Shown here one piece after another: positions 35,850-47,600 of a DNA stretch of 64,000 bases. The position numbers and the translations under genes were made by a program. The notes below the pieces were generated by a model, which saw only the letters and a list, made by a program, of their open reading frames with translations, was not told the DNA's origin and ran no database searches. Position 1 is the first letter of the stretch. Each line of letters opens with the position of its first letter. The stretch spans positions 60,129,702-60,193,701 of the forward strand of contig NC_089591.1 in assembly GCF_019320115.1 (NCBI RefSeq), read 5' to 3'. The stretch comes from Miscanthus floridulus (lineage: Eukaryota; Streptophyta; Magnoliopsida; Poales; Poaceae).

Positions 35850-36678
35850 TAGCTATGAGGCTGCTGCCTGGTCTTGGCGTCTGCCCTGCAGCAAGATGGG
35901 TGATTTTTTGTGTATAGATAGGTGAAAGTTTGGGTGATTTGCACAGCAGTCTGGGATTGGATTTTGTTGCTCCTAGGTGCACCTGCATGCGAACTTCAAC
36001 TAACCTACGACCTGGTACTCAAGGTACGGCGAATTCGTTTGCCCGGAATTGTATATGAGAATGGAGCCCGGGAAGGACGAGGGGGCGTCGGCCGGTTGGA
36101 GCTAGATCTTTGGGATCTTTTGCCAGCCATCTTTTCATCTGTTTTCTCCATTGAGTCCAGTTTAGCTTTTCATTTTTACTTTATGTTTACCCGTTATTAT
36201 ATGTTCTTGTAAGAAATCTTAGTTCTACAGAAATAGAAAAGCAAAAAAGAGTTGCATAGAGTTGTGAATTCGTTGTACTGGTATAGCAGGCTTGAGATGT
36301 TAGTGTTACATGGGTATAGTAGTAATTGATGGATTAGGAAGATATGAAAAAAATTTGAGTTCTGAAGCTTTTGGATCTTGCTTCCGGACAAGGCTGGCAG
36401 GTGCATTTCTGATGTGTATCTGGTGTCGCAACTGTCGGTTGTCCAACAAATTTCTTATCCAGTTTCTGTTTTGAATCATTGCTACATGCTCTTTTCACGT
36501 GTCGTGTGTGGTCTGTGCACTCTGTATGGAGTCCGTTTTCTTGTGGTTGCCGGAGAAAACTAGTACCCCATTTCCTTGGACTTCAACAGTTAAAATGTTG
36601 GATGGCGAGCGCCGATCCTGCTAGCGGTGGAGGTGCGGCCACGGTGGCAAAAAGCAATCTCCAGATGAGCCGAGAGAT
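35850..36678 (+). other. 3' flank of the WD40 gene
   Basis: AT-rich sequence, probably including the 3' UTR. No canonical AATAAA stood out. Beyond about 36580 nothing is recognised. It ends at the CCGGC target site of element C, about 830 bp after the stop codon. Confidence 0.6.
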
Positions 36679-36701
36679 CCGGCTGGTAGAATTGATCTCA
36701 T

Positions 36702-36727
36702 CCGTCTTGACCCAACGGTCGAGACGG
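36702..36727 (+). repeat. LTR stem-loop with CCCAACGG loop
   Basis: Arms CCGTCTTGA and TCGAGACGG pair over 9 bp with one G-T wobble; the loop is CCCAACGG. The 3' LTR copy is 56879-56905. Element B has a hairpin at the same LTR position with unrelated arms but nearly the same loop (26269-26293). Confidence 0.8.
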
Positions 36728-36797
36728 ATTCCTTGACGTGTCCTGATCGGGAACGTCCAGCCATCTAGTGACTAGTGGGCCCTCGTCGCACAGTGCC

Positions 36798-36803
36798 TAT
36801 AAA
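36798..36803 (+). promoter_or_regulatory. Probable TATA box of LTR C
   Basis: TATAAA in the context GTGCCTATAAAGAGG, conserved at 56977-56982 in the 3' LTR and at 26364-26369 in LTR B. Confidence 0.65.
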
Positions 36804-37154
36804 GAGGAAGGTGAGGCAAACGGCTCTGTGTACGAGGTTCACCGCCGTCATAGCTCCACTGTCCTAACCCTAATCCGATCTAGAGGGTGGCACTACCAGC
36901 GGCGGGAAACGCCACTGCCTCCACCACCGCCGGTATCCACTAGCTACACCAAACGTCGCTGCCCGTGCGCAGATCTTCACCGACGAACCAGCGAAGGCAG
37001 GGAGCTCATCCGACTAGTCAGATGCTCCTACATCTCCCCCCCCCCTCTCTCTCTCTTCTCCTACTCCCGAAGCAAACTCTAGGATCTATGTGATTCAATT
37101 AGAAAAGAACTCACCCACTGGATCCACTACTAGATGATCCAAACTATCTAATAA

Positions 37155-37170
37155 TGGTACCAGAGCAAGG
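37155..37170 (+). other. Primer binding site of element C
   Basis: TGGTACCAGAGCAAGG follows the LTR after one base. It is a variant of the methionine-tRNA type site. Confidence 0.8.
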
Positions 37171-37481
37171 TTTAGTATATGGATCTGGATCGGGGAAAGA
37201 AAAGCAAATCGAACCCTAACCCTAGATCGGGTATAGGAAAAGTGGGGATGAGATTGAAACACGGTTTCAACAAAGAACAGACTCTAACCCTAGCTGGGTG
37301 AAGACGGAAGGGGCTCGGCTTCAAGACTGCTTGATCCGAACCCTAAACCCGCGACCAGATCTCGGGGCAAAGAAAAGAAGAAAGAAAAGAAAGAGAGAAA
37401 GATTGACCGATCCGGATCGGATCGGGAAAGAACAGACCGTAACCCTACCCCTAACTGTGATCTCGAATCAAGAAAGAAAGG

Positions 37482-38180
37482 ATGGATTGGAAGGGGTTTT
37501 CTCCTACCTGGGGATCCCCTGCGCCGTCACCACCGCCTGCCGTCGCACTGGACGCCGCGCGGGGAAGCGGAACACCACCGACCGTCGTGGTCACGCCGCC
37601 GCGCGGCCATGCCTTGGGCTCGGCGGTAAAGGGCACCACCACCAGACCGCTCGACGACGGCGCGTCCACCTCACGGTGGGCGCGCGCACCGGCGAGGGGA
37701 CTAGCGACGGCGCCGCCACCGACTCCTCCTCCGATCGGCCATTGGGCCACTGTTGCTCCTCTGAGTGTGGCACGAGAGAGAAAGGAGGAGGGGAAGAAAA
37801 TAGAGGGGGGGGAGCCACCGCTGGGACCACTCCGGGCGGCGTCTTCCTCACCGGCTAGGACGACCGCCCCGACCGACGCCGACGGCAACCACGGCTGCCA
37901 CGGCTGTCGCGTGGGGCGTGCGAGAGAGAAGGGGAACGGAGGAAATGAAGCTAGGATTTTTCCGCCCGTGGCCGACCCGGCGTTTTGTTCGCCCTAGACG
38001 CGCGCTCGGCCGTCAGATGCACGCGGGACGGCCGAGATTGAGCGGGCTGCATCGCGGCCCAGGCGGGGCGCGCGGCCATGGCACTTTGCCGGCCCAGGCC
38101 CACGTTGCAGGCCTAGGGCAGGCAGTGCGTGCGCGCGAGGGAGAGGGGCCGGGCTGAATGTTGAGTTGGGCCGAGCCAGC
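37482..38180 (+). other. GC-rich leader segment of element C, absent from B
   Basis: Directly after the primer region, element C has about 1.8 kb (37200-38970) that B lacks. Its GC-rich core holds an open frame from ATG 37482 to about 37997 (171 aa, Pro/Ala-rich) with no recognisable domain, followed by repeated GGCCCAGGC/GGGCCGAG motifs. It may be leader sequence, acquired DNA or ancestral sequence deleted from B; I do not call a gene. Confidence 0.5.
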
Positions 38181-38434
38181 TTTCTGCTGTCTTGGGCCGA
38201 GAAAAGAAAAGAATGAGCCTGGTTTTTTGTTTTTTTCTTTTTTTCCAGAAAATAAAAAAAATATGTATTGGCTCAAAAGAAAATAGAAAAGAGAATTTTT
38301 CCCGTGGGTAAAATTCAAGAAAAGTAAGTCAGGGCCGTATCTCCGGTTGGGCTGAATGCACAGTGGTGATTGAGAATTATTTTATTATTTTCAGAAGCAA
38401 ATTTCAATGATTTCATTCAAAGAGTGATTTAAAA

Positions 38435-39074
38435 TCTCTGATAATTATTGCACCAACGTGTTAGAATTTTCAGAGAGTAGAAAAGTACAGTAAAATGCTT
38501 CTGAAAAGTAGAAATTTTTTTTGTCAATTTTCCGCTGCGAAGTTAAAGTTTGTTGTCTTCTCATTAAATTCAAACCAACGGGAGAATTTAATTTGAAGAG
38601 CAGTTATAGTTATTCAATAAATGACAAAAAGTTGATCCTCCAGTTAAAATTGGAACCAACGGGAAAATTTTAATTGGAGGAATAGTCAGGTTGATAGTTA
38701 AAGTTAAATTATGGTATTGTTATTTTCTGACCAACATGTGATGATAACAATATTATAATTCTATAAGTTCTATGTTTAAAGTTTAAATCTCTGATGAATT
38801 TTGCATCAAAGTGACCAAATTTTCAGAGAAAAGATAAAGATCAAGGAATGCTCTTAAGCTAGAGAAATGTATTTTTATGTTTCCGCTACAATGAAGATGA
38901 TTGTCTTCTAATTAAATTCGAACCAACGGGAGAATTTAATTTTGAGGAGCAGTTCTATGTTTTTCAAGATTATTGAATTTCTATACGTTAATTCCATTTC
39001 TGCCCAACGGTGATGTGGAATTAATGTAGAAGAATAATGTTTTATTCTATTTCTGCCCAACGGTAATATAGAAT
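38435..39074 (+). repeat. Array of eight stem-loops with CCAACGG-type loops
   Basis: Hairpins at 38435-38476, 38563-38592, 38637-38680, 38709-38758, 38788-38829, 38911-38940, 38988-39024 and 39044-39074. Arms differ (for example ATTAAATTC/GAATTTAAT, CCTCCAGTTAAAATT with its near-complement, TTAATTCCA/TGGAATTAA, ATTCTAT/ATAGAAT). Six loops contain CCAACG, four or more of them CCAACGG; 38709 has CCAACA and 38788 is the weakest. Part is a larger duplication: 38430-38620 resembles 38785-38965. Confidence 0.85.
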
Positions 39075-39536
39075 AGAACATAAAGTTTTCAAAGTTTAAT
39101 GAGCATTATTGTTGAATTTTTTTTCAGACAAAAGACTTCCATGCTTTCATTCTTGAAGGCAGTAAGAGAAATGAGCTGGGTACTTGTGACTCAGATGATG
39201 AAATGCCTAAGGGCAAGTTATGTATGAAAGAATGTACATTGCTTAAGGGACTGTGTTCTCTTTAAAGAATGGCTTCAAAAAAAAAGAATTCTAGGATATT
39301 GATCCAAGAAAAGAATAGATCAATGAGTCTTTATTGAGAAATGTCTTTTATGTACTCTATGTGAAGAAGAATTTATTTTTAGTTTCACTTATGAGAGTTG
39401 TAAAAGTCATATACATGTTTAATTTGACTAACATTAGGATTAAACATGCTGTGTTAAAAGAATATTCAGATTTATTTCTGAATTTGATAATTGAACACGA
39501 GCCAATCCTGGCAATTATGTCCGTTAAGGGAATTAT

Positions 39537-39745
39537 CTTGCATGGTGGGAAAAGTTTGTGATAGTACCCGCATGGCGGGAAAAGATTGAGAAAATACCCG
39601 CATGGCAGGGTAAAGTTGGCATAGTACATATGTTAACCAATCCTGTATGGCGGGAGAGTTTGGCATAGTACTTATCCCGCATGGCGGGAGAAGGATATGA
39701 TGACTCATGTGCTCTAAGTATATTCCGCACATGGAGAGAAGTTTG
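39537..39745 (+). repeat. Six copies of a CCCGCATGGCGGGA repeat
   Basis: Short GC-rich units (39539, 39567, 39597, 39642, 39676, 39725), each followed by AAGTTTG/GATAGTAC-like text. The best copies form a CCCGC/GCGGG hairpin with an ATG loop. Element B has three diverged copies at about 21376-21490. Confidence 0.8.
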
Positions 39746-40699
39746 GGGTAGCTCTTATGCTATCCTAGAATTGACCGTACACTCTGATTGTGTCATGGTC
39801 ATTAAGTACTTAATAAGTTTAAGAACAAAAGAAAGTTGCATGTGAACCAAAAGATAAGAATGATATGCAAGCATGACTTGCAGAAGTATTGATAATAATA
39901 GACTGTTGAGTTTTGAAGTGTAATGAGAAAAATGTACTCCCATACGAATTTTGTTTGCATGATGTAATCATGTGGATGGAGTAAGTGATCAAAGTTTCCT
40001 CATTCACAAGAGTTCTGAATATTTCGAAATTGTGGTAGAAAAGTTCATACCATATTTTGAGGGGGAGAAATGTAAGATTAATTAAGAAAGATACTTCCCC
40101 ATACTTCAGACAATGCAATGCATACTATGCATTGAAGGTAAAAGTGATCTATAAAAGATGAATGTGATCATTGAGGGAGTAAGACGGTCATAATAACGAT
40201 ACCCATAAAGTAAAGAAATAGCTAAATTCCTGGACCTTTTACAGTTCCGACAGGAAGATAGCATAGTTGGCTAATATTCATACTGGACGAGTCTCAAAGT
40301 TATTAAGGCGGTGCTTAAAGCACCATTCGAGTTTTGAAAGATTAAACCCAAAATAAGAAATTTGAAGATACACCATCTTTAAAGAAGATGGAGTAATCTA
40401 GGGGAGCATGGTATGTAGATACCTAAAGCTTGAATAGAAGTGGGATTACATATCCACTATAGTGTTTTAGAGCAACAAATTGCTTAATACATGTTGATAT
40501 TGTATGACATACTTAAAGAAGATGAATAAGTAAACAAGGATCTTGTGATATAGGAGGCTATAGAACAATTGCCTTTTTGGCAATGAAGAGTAATAATAGC
40601 CTCATATGAAAGAAGTGCCATGAGGCCCCAGAAAGTCTCAAAGAATAAGAAAATCAGATATTTCTAGTGACTAAGAAGTAAAAGTTAAGAAATAAATTC

Positions 40700-41102
40700 A
40701 AATAGAGAGTGATTCCACCTCATTTGAAGAAGCCATGAGAGGCGTTCACTCGTCTAAATGGCAAGAAGCAAAGGAACATGAAATGAAATCGATAAATACC
40801 AATGATGTTTGGGACTTAGAAGAAATTCCTAATGGAGCCAAAACAGTAGGCTATAATGGGTCTACAAGACAAAGGTGACTCCAAAGGGAATATAGAAAGA
40901 TATCCAAAGGGAATATGGAAAGCTATAAAGCGCCACTTGTGGTGAAATGATTTACATAAGGAGAAGGAATAGATTATAATGAGCATGCAAGGATTCTTTT
41001 AGAATCATTATGGTATTAGTGGCACATTACGATTTACAGTTACATCAGAAGGATGTAAAGACACATTCCTCAACGGGGATTTATATGGAAAAGTTTACAT
41101 GG
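40700..41102 (+). pseudogene. Copia RT remnant of element C, upstream half
   Basis: Encodes broken copia RT lead motifs: SFEEAMRG..., NDVWDLEEIPNGAKTVG near 40800-40850, and a VKTAFLNGDLY-like block near 41050-41090. It is interrupted at 41102 by element D and resumes at 55511. Stops and a small local duplication (AAAGGGAATAT at 40885 and 40907) disable it. Upstream, about 39334-39560, a fragment resembles the protease/pre-integrase part of copia pol. Confidence 0.8.
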
Positions 41103-42447
41103 TGTCAGTGTTTTGGACCGGCAAGCCCTCAACCAACTAGTAAATTTGTACTACGTGTTCCCAATCCCGGATGGTGATGCAAAGAGACACAAGGTTTATG
41201 CTGGTTCGGGTAATGAGTACCCTACGTCCAGTTTGATAGATCGATCTTGTATTCCATGCACCGAAATGCTCGTAGTAGAGGGTTACAAGCAGGGCGAGAG
41301 AGGGAGCTAGTCCCAGGTCTCTACGTGGAGCGGCGTGGGTTGCTTGAGATGTTGATCTCAGGCCGTGGGGGAGCTCGAGTGTTCGTTTGAGCGTTTATGC
41401 ATGAGTTCATTGCGTGGGCATAGGTCTCGATTGTCCACCTCCCATCCCCCAAAACGGCCCTGGTCCCTCCCTTTTATAGTTGAAGGGGGGACAAGGGTGG
41501 TACATGCGCTAGCTACACGGCGTCGTGCAAATGGAGGCGACATGTCCGAGCCCTGTAGCCTGTTACTATGGCGGCGTGGTCGACGGAGTAGTCCCGTCCT
41601 TGAAGTACTGGGGCGACGCGCTGGTCACATCCGATCCTATGCGTCGTGGGGCTCCAGTGTTATCTTGAAGCAGGGTGATAGCGGTCGATGTGCCAATCAC
41701 TATGTGTTGACTGCATGAGAAGCCGAGGCTCAGTTGGTGCTAAGGTTGAGCCATCATGGGAGGCTCGGTAGACGTGAATCCCAAGGTTGCCGAGACCCTA
41801 CAGTAGGTTGCCGAGGCTTGGAGGGAGCAGTTGGTCTCGCACGCTGATTCCGAGGCTATGGTGACCCGGGCTTGACTCCCCATGCCGCGTTGTCTCTAGG
41901 GCGGGGGTTAGGTGGCACAGTGCAGTGCAGGCACTGAGCGTGGGCACAACACCAAAGCACAGTGGCTGGTAATCCTAGCCGCGCCCTGTCCTAGTCGGTA
42001 TGGCATTGATGCGACTTCTTGTCCCGTCGGCCACTCCGCGGTGTCGAGCCACCATCCGGCTGAGATTGCGGGAGTGGTTGACGCATTAATGGGACGCGAT
42101 GCACTGTCGGGAAGACTAGTCGAGGCAGGAGCAATGGGTTATTGCCGAGCCAGCCTTGAGCGATATGGAGAATCGCTGTCCTCGTTCGAGGCTGTACGTG
42201 CGGGGCCTCAGGGCGAGATAGAAAATTGGTTCCTCGTCGAGGCCTCCTGTGCGAGGCCTCGCGTGAGACGGAGATTTAGTAGGCCGTCGAGGCCTCCCGT
42301 GCGAGGCCTCGAGCGAGGCAGAGAACCGGTGGCCTCGGACGAGTTCCGAGGTTTAACCTATGGCTTGCCTTTTGGCTTTGTTTTCGATGGGGTCTAAGTG
42401 ATTCTTTTGGTATACGCTCAGGGTACCCCGTTTTATGGTACCCGATA
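41103..42447 (-). repeat. 3' LTR of element D (left, 1345 bp)
   Basis: On the - strand it would start at TATCGGGTACC (the right copy keeps TGTCGGGTACC) and end at ...CTGACA. It aligns with 54175-55510, with many transitions and small indels. Confidence 0.93.
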
Positions 42448-42639
42448 GTAGCCCCCGAGCCTTAGGAAGAGTGTGAGCGCTCTTCTTGAGGTTTTGACGA
42501 GGCTCGATTTGCGGTAGCTCCTAGGCGGGATAGTGTTTCGTACTTAGAGGCCTTGGTGGGTGCGCACGAGCGCACCCGCCGGGTGTAGCCCCCGAGGCCC
42601 TAGGGAGTGGATTCATTCCTCTAGGGTCTTTTTCTCATG

Positions 42640-44110
42640 CTGAGTGAGAGATTTTAGCATTTTTTGCCGAGCCCACAAGTGCGAGCTCGGGTCGTGGGGT
42701 TTCAGCAAGGTCAGTAGGAAGAGCCCCCGAGCCTCTGCACAGAGCGGGAGGGCGATCAGGGGTTCCCCTGACTTTTTGTGCGACCCTCGTGCTTCCTTTT
42801 CGCTCAGGAAGGATGGATGGAATATGCCAGGCTACCCTCGGTGGGCGTGAGCGGTGACATTTCTGGTGAGCTGTTATTGGGTAAGTCCGAGTGGAGGCCC
42901 GTGCCCCATTCAGCTAGGGGTTGGCTAGTGGTCTAGAGACTGCACTCCAAGAGTACTAGAGGGTTTCTCTAGTGGGTGCCGGGGCCGTTCGCTGGGCCCC
43001 GGTGGCTCGGCGCCTCCCTACGGTGGGATCCCATTCGGAGACCTCCCTGCCAGGTCTCGGACATGACTTAGAATATCTCGAGCGATCATTTGCTCGGGCC
43101 TTGGCCATACGTGGGCTCGCCCATAGTCATCCCTAACTCTGTTGCCCTAGGGCGGCTGTCAAAACCCTTGGGGGCCTAGCCTTCGAACCCCTAGGACCAT
43201 AACGGGCTCGATGCCCTTTATCACGTTTTTCTGAATCTTCTAGTGTGGGCTTAGGTCGCTTGTCTTTGTCTCGGGTGCAGGAGGAGCCCCCGAGCCTTCG
43301 CACGGAGCGAGAGGGCGGTCAGGGCCCCCCTGACTTTTTTGTTCGACCCTCACACATCCTTTTCGTTCGAATGGAGGGGTTGTTTGCCGAGCCCATTCGG
43401 GTGCGAGCCTGGGTCGCTGGGTCTCGACAAGCTTGCAGGAAGAGCCCCTGAGCCTCTGCACGGAGCGAGAGGGTGATCAGGAGTTCCCCTAGCTTTTTAT
43501 ATGCCCCTCGCGTGTGAGGGTTTGTTTGCCGAGCCCCCCTCGGGTGTGAGCCTGGGTCGTGGGGTCTCGGCATATCTGTAGGAAGAGCCCCCTAGCCTCT
43601 ACATGGAGCGAGAGGGCCATCAGGAGTTCCCCTAGCTTTTTATACGACCCTCGTGCTTCCTTTTTGCTCGGAAGGAGGGGTTGTTTTGCCGAGCCCCCTC
43701 GAGTGTGAGCCAGGGTCACTGGGTCTCGGCAAGGTTGCAGGAAGAGCCCCTTAGCCTCTGCATGGAGCAAGAGGGCCGTCAGGGGTTCCCCTGGCTTTTT
43801 GTACGACCCTCGCGTTTCCTTTTCGCTCGGAAGGAGGGGTGGAATGTGCCAGGCTACCCTCGGTGGGCACGAGCGGTGGCACTTCTGGTGAGTTGTTATC
43901 GGGTAAGTCCAAGTGGAGGCCCATGCCCCGTTTGCTGGGGTCGGCTAGTGGTGTAGAGATGCACTCCAAAAGTACCAGAGGGTTTCTCTAGTGGGTGCCG
44001 GGGCCATTCGCTGGGCCTCGGTGGCTCAGTGCCTCCCTACGGTGGGATCCCATTCGGAGACCTCCCTGCTGGTCTCGGACATGACTTTGGGCATCCCAAG
44101 CATTTCACTT
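42640..44110 (-). repeat. Minisatellite and segmental repeats in the 3' untranslated part of element D
   Basis: Units of about 145-170 bp with the core GAGCCCCCGAGCCTCTGCA recur at 42723, 43273, 43442, 43585 and 43744. A longer block (42790-43140, CCAGGCTACCCTCGGTGGGC onward) recurs at 43826-44150, so a roughly 1-kb segment is itself duplicated. Confidence 0.85.
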
Positions 44111-44512
44111 GCTTGGGTCTCGGCCCCATATGGGCTCGCTCACGATCGTCCCTGACTCTATTGCCCTGGGGCGGCTATCGAAACCCCTAGGGGCCCAGCC
44201 TTCAAACCCCTAGACCGTAATGGGCTCGGCGCCTCATTCCTTTGTCTAAAAGGAATAGGGTGGGGGGATATCTCCCACATCGGCTCACCAATGACTAGCA
44301 TGCCTTTTGAGGCGAATTTCTTAAGGAGGCGGAATGACGCCTGCCGTTGCAGCGGTTGGACACGACGTGGTGTAAGTGGATGGGACGTAACTGTTCCCGC
44401 GATTAATGAGGAAAAGGCGAGCATGTGGGCAATAAAATTGGATCGGGATTAACTGCGCTGGGTCTAAGGGAAACTTCCCCGATTTTGTCGCCCGTCCATT
44501 TCGCCTTCATCC

Positions 44513-44522
44513 TACATAAATA
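44513..44522 (+). promoter_or_regulatory. TATA-like box of the antisense gene
   Basis: TACATAAATA lies about 170 bp before ATG 44689, followed by a GC-rich leader and a GA-rich tract (44620-44656). Spacing suits a separate + strand promoter. Inference. Confidence 0.45.
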
Positions 44523-44688
44523 CGCATCGAGCCTTGCCCCTCCCCTCCTTACCTTGCCTGCATTAGCTCTGCCGCCTTTGAGCCATCGCTAGAGCAGAGA
44601 GCCCTAGGAGGAAGAAGGGAGAGAGGTGAGGCGGAGAGAGAGGGAGAGAGAGAGACTCACCGCCGTAGTCGAACCCTCCATCGCAATC

Positions 44689-47600
44689 ATGGCCGGCGAC
44701 ATTGTTGTCATCGAGGCGGACCCTTGGGTTCTATCTGAAGTCACCATGGAGATCCTTCAGTTGCTTGTCGATGGCAGACTTCTTTGTCCGGTCACCGACC
44801 CCAACAGGTCGGAGTGGATCGCCCCGTCGGGCGAGCCAGGAGCTGAGGCCTCACGACGGTTACGTCGTGAGCTTCGTGTCTTTTCACGAGCGTGGCCTTG
44901 GACTTCTGGTGGACCAGTTCATGCGAGCACTCCTGCACTACTATGGCGTGGAGCTCCACAACTTCAACCCTAATTCCATCACGCAGGCGGCCATCTTCGT
45001 TGCTATCTGCGAGGGGTATCTGGGGATTGCTCCCCATTAGGAGTTGTGGCTCCACCTCTTCCGGGCGGGGCATACCACCAAGCCGACGGGTATGTCGAGC
45101 ACGAGGAAGGCGGTGAGGGCCAGCGGCTGCACTCTCCAAGTGCGTCAGGAACCGTCAGCACCTCTACATCCAGGCCTAGCTCGCTGTCAACCAATCAGCC
45201 GATGGTACACGAGCTGGTTCTAACTTCACAACAACTGATAGGTGGACTTCCCCCCCTACACTGAGCGGATCGTGGGGAGCTAGCCCGGAGAGGTGGAAGT
45301 ATGGCGTCCTGAGGGAGGAGCAGCCCAAGCTATAGCCGCTCCTGGGGGGGCTGGAGAGGCTGTGAGACCACAGGCTTACTGCAGGCTGTGGTCATGGCCG
45401 CCTTCCACCGCCGGAGGGTGCTACCGCTGATGGCTTGGCTGGTGGCGCTTGTTCGAGATGAGGCCGGATGAGCCTGATCGAGGGCATCCGGATGTCTACC
45501 TCCGCCCTTTCCGATGAGGAAATTCTTCACCGGGTGAGGGAGACGGTGGAGGCGAAGCTGAGGAGCGGTGGCCTGACCCCCATCACAATGCGCCCATCAC
45601 GGGGGTTCCTCTTGCTGGTAAGTCGCGTGCCACTGTAGCCCCTGAGGCCTCCCTGTTTCTCATTATTTCTCATTCCCTTATCCGCGTTCGCCGTTCCTGC
45701 AGGGGATGAGGGACGTGCGAGCCTCCCCGCCACCCGTTCCCGAGGACATGAGGCGGTGGGCGATCAACCGGGCACATGCCGAGGCGTAGAAAAAGCGGAA
45801 GGACACCAAGGTGGCGAAGCACACGAAGAAGATCCTTGCGCACAAGAAACTGGATGAGCACCGCCGGCAGCAAAGGAAGGATGGCCTCCCGTTGGAGGAG
45901 TCCCCATCGCCGTCACTATCGACGGATGCCTCGAACGGAGATGATGAGGGTGAGATGGGGCGGGGTCCCCTAGACCATCTCCCTGACATAGGGGAGACGG
46001 TGCCTAGGGCATCGGCAAGCAGCCCGGCGCTCCCAGGGGGAGGAGGAGGAGCTGCCCCAGGGTTGGCAATTGCCTGCCCCGGGGCCGAGGCCAACATGCC
46101 CGAGGCACGGGCGCTGGGCAAGCGTGCCGTTAGCCCGATGGGCTTGATGGCAGCAGTGGAGCAGGTGGCGGCGGGGGCGATGCAACTGCCTCCACAGAGA
46201 ATCAAGGGGGTGCCGGGGTTCGTCGAGGACCGGCCGGCGCCGGCGGATACAGAGGCCATGCCTCTGCCACCGCCACTGCCTTTGTAGACGAGGGTTGCCG
46301 TGCTGAAGCGGTTGTAGCCTCGCTCGAGGTAAGCATATTTTTGGCAGAGCCGCAGTGTTTTTCCGTTCATTCTTCGGTCTTGTGCTGACCTTGCAAGTGT
46401 TTTGTCCTTTGTCGGAAGCGACCTACGGAGGTGCCTACCTTGGCGCCCCTTAAGGCGCTCAAGGTGAACCCCAGCTCCACTGCCCACTGGGTGGCAGAGG
46501 CGCAAGCCGCCATACAGCGTGGCGCGGCATCGGCAAGGGCCGACCCAAAGGAGCCGGCCACCCAAGGAGGGGCTACCGAGGCAACCCCAACACGGACGGG
46601 GGAGGGAGTGCCTCCACCCCACGAGGGTGAGGCTCGTGAGTCAGATGGGGCCAAGGTGCCCTCAGTTGCCGAGGCCACCGAGGTTGAGGCCCCTAGGGTC
46701 AGTGAGGCCAAGGCGACGGAGGCCGAGGCGCCCGAGACCATCGAGGCTGCAGCGGCGGGGGTCGGAGTCTCCGCGACCATTGAGGCCACGATGGCGGAGG
46801 TTGGAGCCCTCGAGACTACCGAGGCTGACATGATAGTGGCGAGGCCGTCAGCCCAGGAAGTGGAGATGAAGGCGGCAGAGCCCTCGGTGGCACCCTTGGT
46901 GCAAGGCCCACCGTCGTTGCGGGAGAGTGCCCGGAAGGTGGAGGTCCATCCGATCTCCTCCGATGATACTTCCCGAGCGTAGGAGGTGGTCGACGCCGAG
47001 GTGGCCGACGCCATGGAACAACTAGTTTTGACCCTAGGCAAGGGAAGCTTGGCCCTCGTGCGGGTACGACCCGAGCCCCATGGGTAGGATCACCCGCATG
47101 TCCTATGGCAGAGCCAGGATGACCCTAAGGGGGAGCCTCTATTTGCCCTCGAGGACGCGGCCGAGGGCGGGCGCTGGGACACCTTTGAGCAATACTGCGA
47201 GCTGGCGGAGCGGTCACTACGGACGGCGCTGTTCGTGGTGGCCGACAATCTGCCCGGAGTCGCCCAGGTTCGCGCTTTCTTTTCTCATGTGGTGTTGTCT
47301 TTTTCTGAGTTTTCTTGTAGTGAATGACACTGGTCCTACTTCCCCAGGAGCTCGAGACCCGGTCCCTTGGGAAGTTGGTCTTTCTCCGATGGGAGAGGGA
47401 CGTCTGGGACCAACTCCAGCGGCAAAAGGGCCTACTTGCAGGCACCAATGAGCTCCTATTGGCGTGGAGCGTAGAGGTGGAGGACCACTGCCTCCATTGT
47501 GCCGATGCGAAGGCCAAGGCAGTCACGGCCTAGGAGCAGGTCACCCCTTTGGCGGTGTGGGTCAAGGAGTTGGAGGAGGAGCTGACCCGCGTTGCCGGTG

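Larger units (their letters stand above)
36684..37153 (+). repeat. 5' LTR of element C (470 bp)
   Basis: Aligns along its whole length with 56861-57319. It begins TGGTAGAATTG (3' copy TGTTAGAATTG) and ends TCTAATA (3' copy TCTAACA), so its terminal TG is intact but CA is mutated. Confidence 0.93.

Noticed and set aside
37214..37232. Telomere-like AACCCTAACCCTAG
   Set aside because: Only about two units, inside the retrotransposon leader; chance or leader motif, not a telomeric tract.
42640..44110. CRISPR-like regular repeats
   Set aside because: Eukaryotic DNA; units are long, diverged, contiguous minisatellite copies without unique spacers.
45678..46622. 314-aa ORF on the minus strand
   Set aside because: Shadow of the antisense gene exons (45703-46287 on +), which carry the recognisable sequence.
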